Assembly (NCBI GenBank): GCA_000341795.1
Contig: AODO01000016.1
Span: 1-51,638, forward strand
Source: Rhodococcus triatomae BKS 15-14
Lineage (GTDB): Bacteria; Actinomycetota; Actinomycetes; Mycobacteriales; Mycobacteriaceae
DNA: 51,638 nt
Reading direction: 5' to 3'
The position numbers were made by a program, and so were the translations under genes. A model generated the notes under the pieces. It ran no database searches and had not been told where the DNA came from. It was given only the letters and a program-made list of their open reading frames with translations. Of this stretch, positions 50,313 to 51,638 are shown in pieces. Numbering within the stretch: position 1 is the first letter of the stretch; each line of letters starts with the position of its first letter.

Positions 50313-51479
50313 GGTGAGGACGGCTTCGTGCCTGCGACGGTCGAACTCGGGCAGTGGACGTCGGTCCCGGAGCGTCTCCGCGATCCGAGGGTCCGCCAGA
50401 TGCAGGCGCCCGATGCCGGCGAGATCGAATTCGTCCGCGCCCATTCGCCGTTCGAGCTCGTCGATGTTGTCCACGGACTCCACCGTCGGGCCCGCGAGCC
50501 GACCGTCCCGCAGGGACCTCCCGAGCCCGACGCTGCCGACAGCCATCGAGATCGCGCCCGTCGTCCGCTTCGCCCATCCCGCCAGCGACAGGTCGCTGCC
50601 CTCGAAGGCCGGGGCGTCGAAACGGCGTGAGCTGGCGTCCAGCACGTCGACACCGGCGTCCACCAACGCTCCGAGCACGACCCCCAGCTCCTCCGGCGTC
50701 TCGGCCGTCCGGGCGGTGTAGTTCTGTTGCTTGTGCTGTGAGAACCGGTACAGGATCGGCATCTCGTCGCCGACCGCCTCCCGGATAGCGCGGACCACCG
50801 CGGCGGGGAAGGCGGTGCGCCGCACCAGGTCTCCGCCCCACTCGTCGTCACGACGGTTCGTCGACGACCAGAGGAACGCATCGAGGAGATAGCCGTGACC
50901 GCCGTGGATCGCGATCGCGTCGAACCCGAGGTCGACGGCGGTACGGGCGGCATCGGCGAACGCGTCGACGACTGCCGCGATGTCGGACTCGGTCATGGCG
51001 GCGGTCGGCGCGGCCGACCGGTCGACGTACTCCTGGGAATACGACGTCACACCCGGCTCGCCCCACAATCCCGACGGCCGCATCGGTGTGACGTCGTCGA
51101 CGCGGCGCATCGCACCGAACAGCGGACCGACGTGCCACAGCTGCGGCGCGATACGCCCGCCCGCCTCGTGCACGGCGTCGACGACGCGGCGCCACCCGTC
51201 GCGAGCGCTCGGATCGTGCAGGTTCGGCACATCCGGGTGGTCCATCGCACTCGGATGGTCGATGCCGACGCCCTCGGTGACGATCAACCCGGTGCCACCC
51301 GCCGCGCGTCGCCGGTAGTACTGCGCAACCGCCTCCGTCGGAACACCGCCCGGCGACGCGGTCCGCGTCATCGGGGTCATCACGATCCGGTTGGGCAACT
51401 CCAGCCCACGGATGCGTAGCGGTCGGTACAGGGGTGAGTCGGCAGCGGGCGAATCAGGCGAAGTCACGGGGGTGATCAC
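50310..51479 (-). CDS. Old Yellow Enzyme family NADH:flavin oxidoreductase
   Basis: This 389-residue protein is an FMN-dependent ene-reductase of the OYE family. The barrel start LYRPLRIRGLELPNRIVMTPMTR, the flavin and substrate motifs QLWHVG and AIHGGHGYLLDAFLWSSTN, and the C-terminal AVGSVGLGR and GIGRLHLADP are all in place. OYEs reduce activated C=C bonds of enals, enones and nitro compounds with NAD(P)H. I chose the GTG at 51479 because GAGGAG lies just upstream (51483-51488). The upstream region carries the large palindrome at the window edge, which suggests control by a TetR-type regulator encoded beyond it. Confidence 0.92.
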   Translation of the reverse strand: MITPVTSPDSPAADSPLYRPLRIRGLELPNRIVMTPMTRTASPGGVPTEAVAQYYRRRAAGGTGLIVTEGVGIDHPSAMDHPDVPNLHDPSARDGWRRVVDAVHEAGGRIAPQLWHVGPLFGAMRRVDDVTPMRPSGLWGEPGVTSYSQEYVDRSAAPTAAMTESDIAAVVDAFADAARTAVDLGFDAIAIHGGHGYLLDAFLWSSTNRRDDEWGGDLVRRTAFPAAVVRAIREAVGDEMPILYRFSQHKQQNYTARTAETPEELGVVLGALVDAGVDVLDASSRRFDAPAFEGSDLSLAGWAKRTTGAISMAVGSVGLGRSLRDGRLAGPTVESVDNIDELERRMGADEFDLAGIGRLHLADPRIAETLRDRRPLPEFDRRRHEAVLT

Positions 51480-51581
51480 AACTCCTCGGGGTCGGGCAGG
51501 ACGCCCAACTCAATACGAGTTCTCCCGCACCCCGCACGCCGGTTCCCGCTCGCCGGGACAGGGACACCCGCCCGACACCGA

Positions 51582-51638
51582 CGGCATGAACGGTTCCGTT
51601 CAGTCGATCAGATCGACTGAACGGAACCGTTCATGCCG
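51582..51638. promoter_or_regulatory. 57-base perfect palindrome with two operator-like dyads
   Basis: Arms of 28 bases (51582-51609 and 51611-51638) are exact inverted copies around one A. Each arm holds its own dyad: TGAACGGTTCCGTTCA (51587-51602) and TGAACGGAACCGTTCA (51618-51633). The dyad centres are 31 bases apart, close to three helical turns. The block lies about 100 bases before the OYE start and touches the window end. Confidence 0.7.

Overview
The window is high-GC actinobacterial DNA, most likely from a Rhodococcus close to R. equi. It carries Mce-associated proteins, otsA next to a small conserved ORF, a PhoP-PhoR pair very like that of Mycobacterium tuberculosis, a mycofactocin-coupled dehydrogenase, and a complete rhequichelin-type hydroxamate siderophore locus. 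I see no insertion sequences, phage blocks, CRISPR arrays or rRNA. Genes are tightly packed and no stretch over 300 bases lacks a gene; the largest gap, 49101-49330, shows nothing I can name.

Layout. 1-1306: two Mce-associated membrane proteins. 1391-3091 (minus): trehalose-6-phosphate synthase and a small ORF. 3230-6777: a heterodimeric ABC exporter whose two halves carry complementary ATPase defects. 6805-7701 (minus): an exported tyrosine phosphatase. 7777-28131: the siderophore locus, made of a formyltransferase (minus), an alpha/beta hydrolase, a 5566-residue four-module NRPS, an ornithine N-hydroxylase and an MbtH protein. IdeR-like iron boxes lie before the NRPS and before the hydroxylase. 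The specificity codes read from the four adenylation domains fit formyl-hydroxyornithine, Ser, hydroxyornithine and acyl-hydroxyornithine, as predicted for rhequichelin. 28165-29990 (minus): a ThrE-type exporter coupled to an NTF2-like gene. 30132-33299: a lipoprotein multicopper oxidase fused to an FG-GAP-like propeller.

33373-35611: an epoxide hydrolase and a divergent MarR regulator sharing twin operators, then a VOC protein behind a perfect palindrome. 35662-41910 (minus): a molybdenum hydroxylase set (FAD subunit, fused Fe-S/Mo subunit, XdhC, MocA-like transferase) with a membrane ABM-domain protein inside it. 42020: tRNA-Thr(UGU) with a terminator. 42149-44791: a lipoprotein, a 42-residue membrane peptide, a stand-alone S74-type chaperone domain, a dienelactone hydrolase and a protein with 13 perfect-register decapeptide repeats. 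44844-47449: a guanidine exporter under a guanidine-III riboswitch, divergent from phoP-phoR. 47520-51638: a TetR regulator, a mycofactocin-coupled SDR, a frameshifted secreted hydrolase, an Old Yellow Enzyme, and a large palindrome with two operator-like sites at the window edge.

The most unusual signal is a three-hairpin palindromic element. Two copies sit exactly between convergent gene ends (47449-47522 and 50238-50312). A third, diverged copy lies in frame inside the third adenylation domain of the siderophore NRPS (21551-21593). The element reads as nearly the same peptide on either strand, which resembles the Rickettsia palindromic elements that insert into coding genes.
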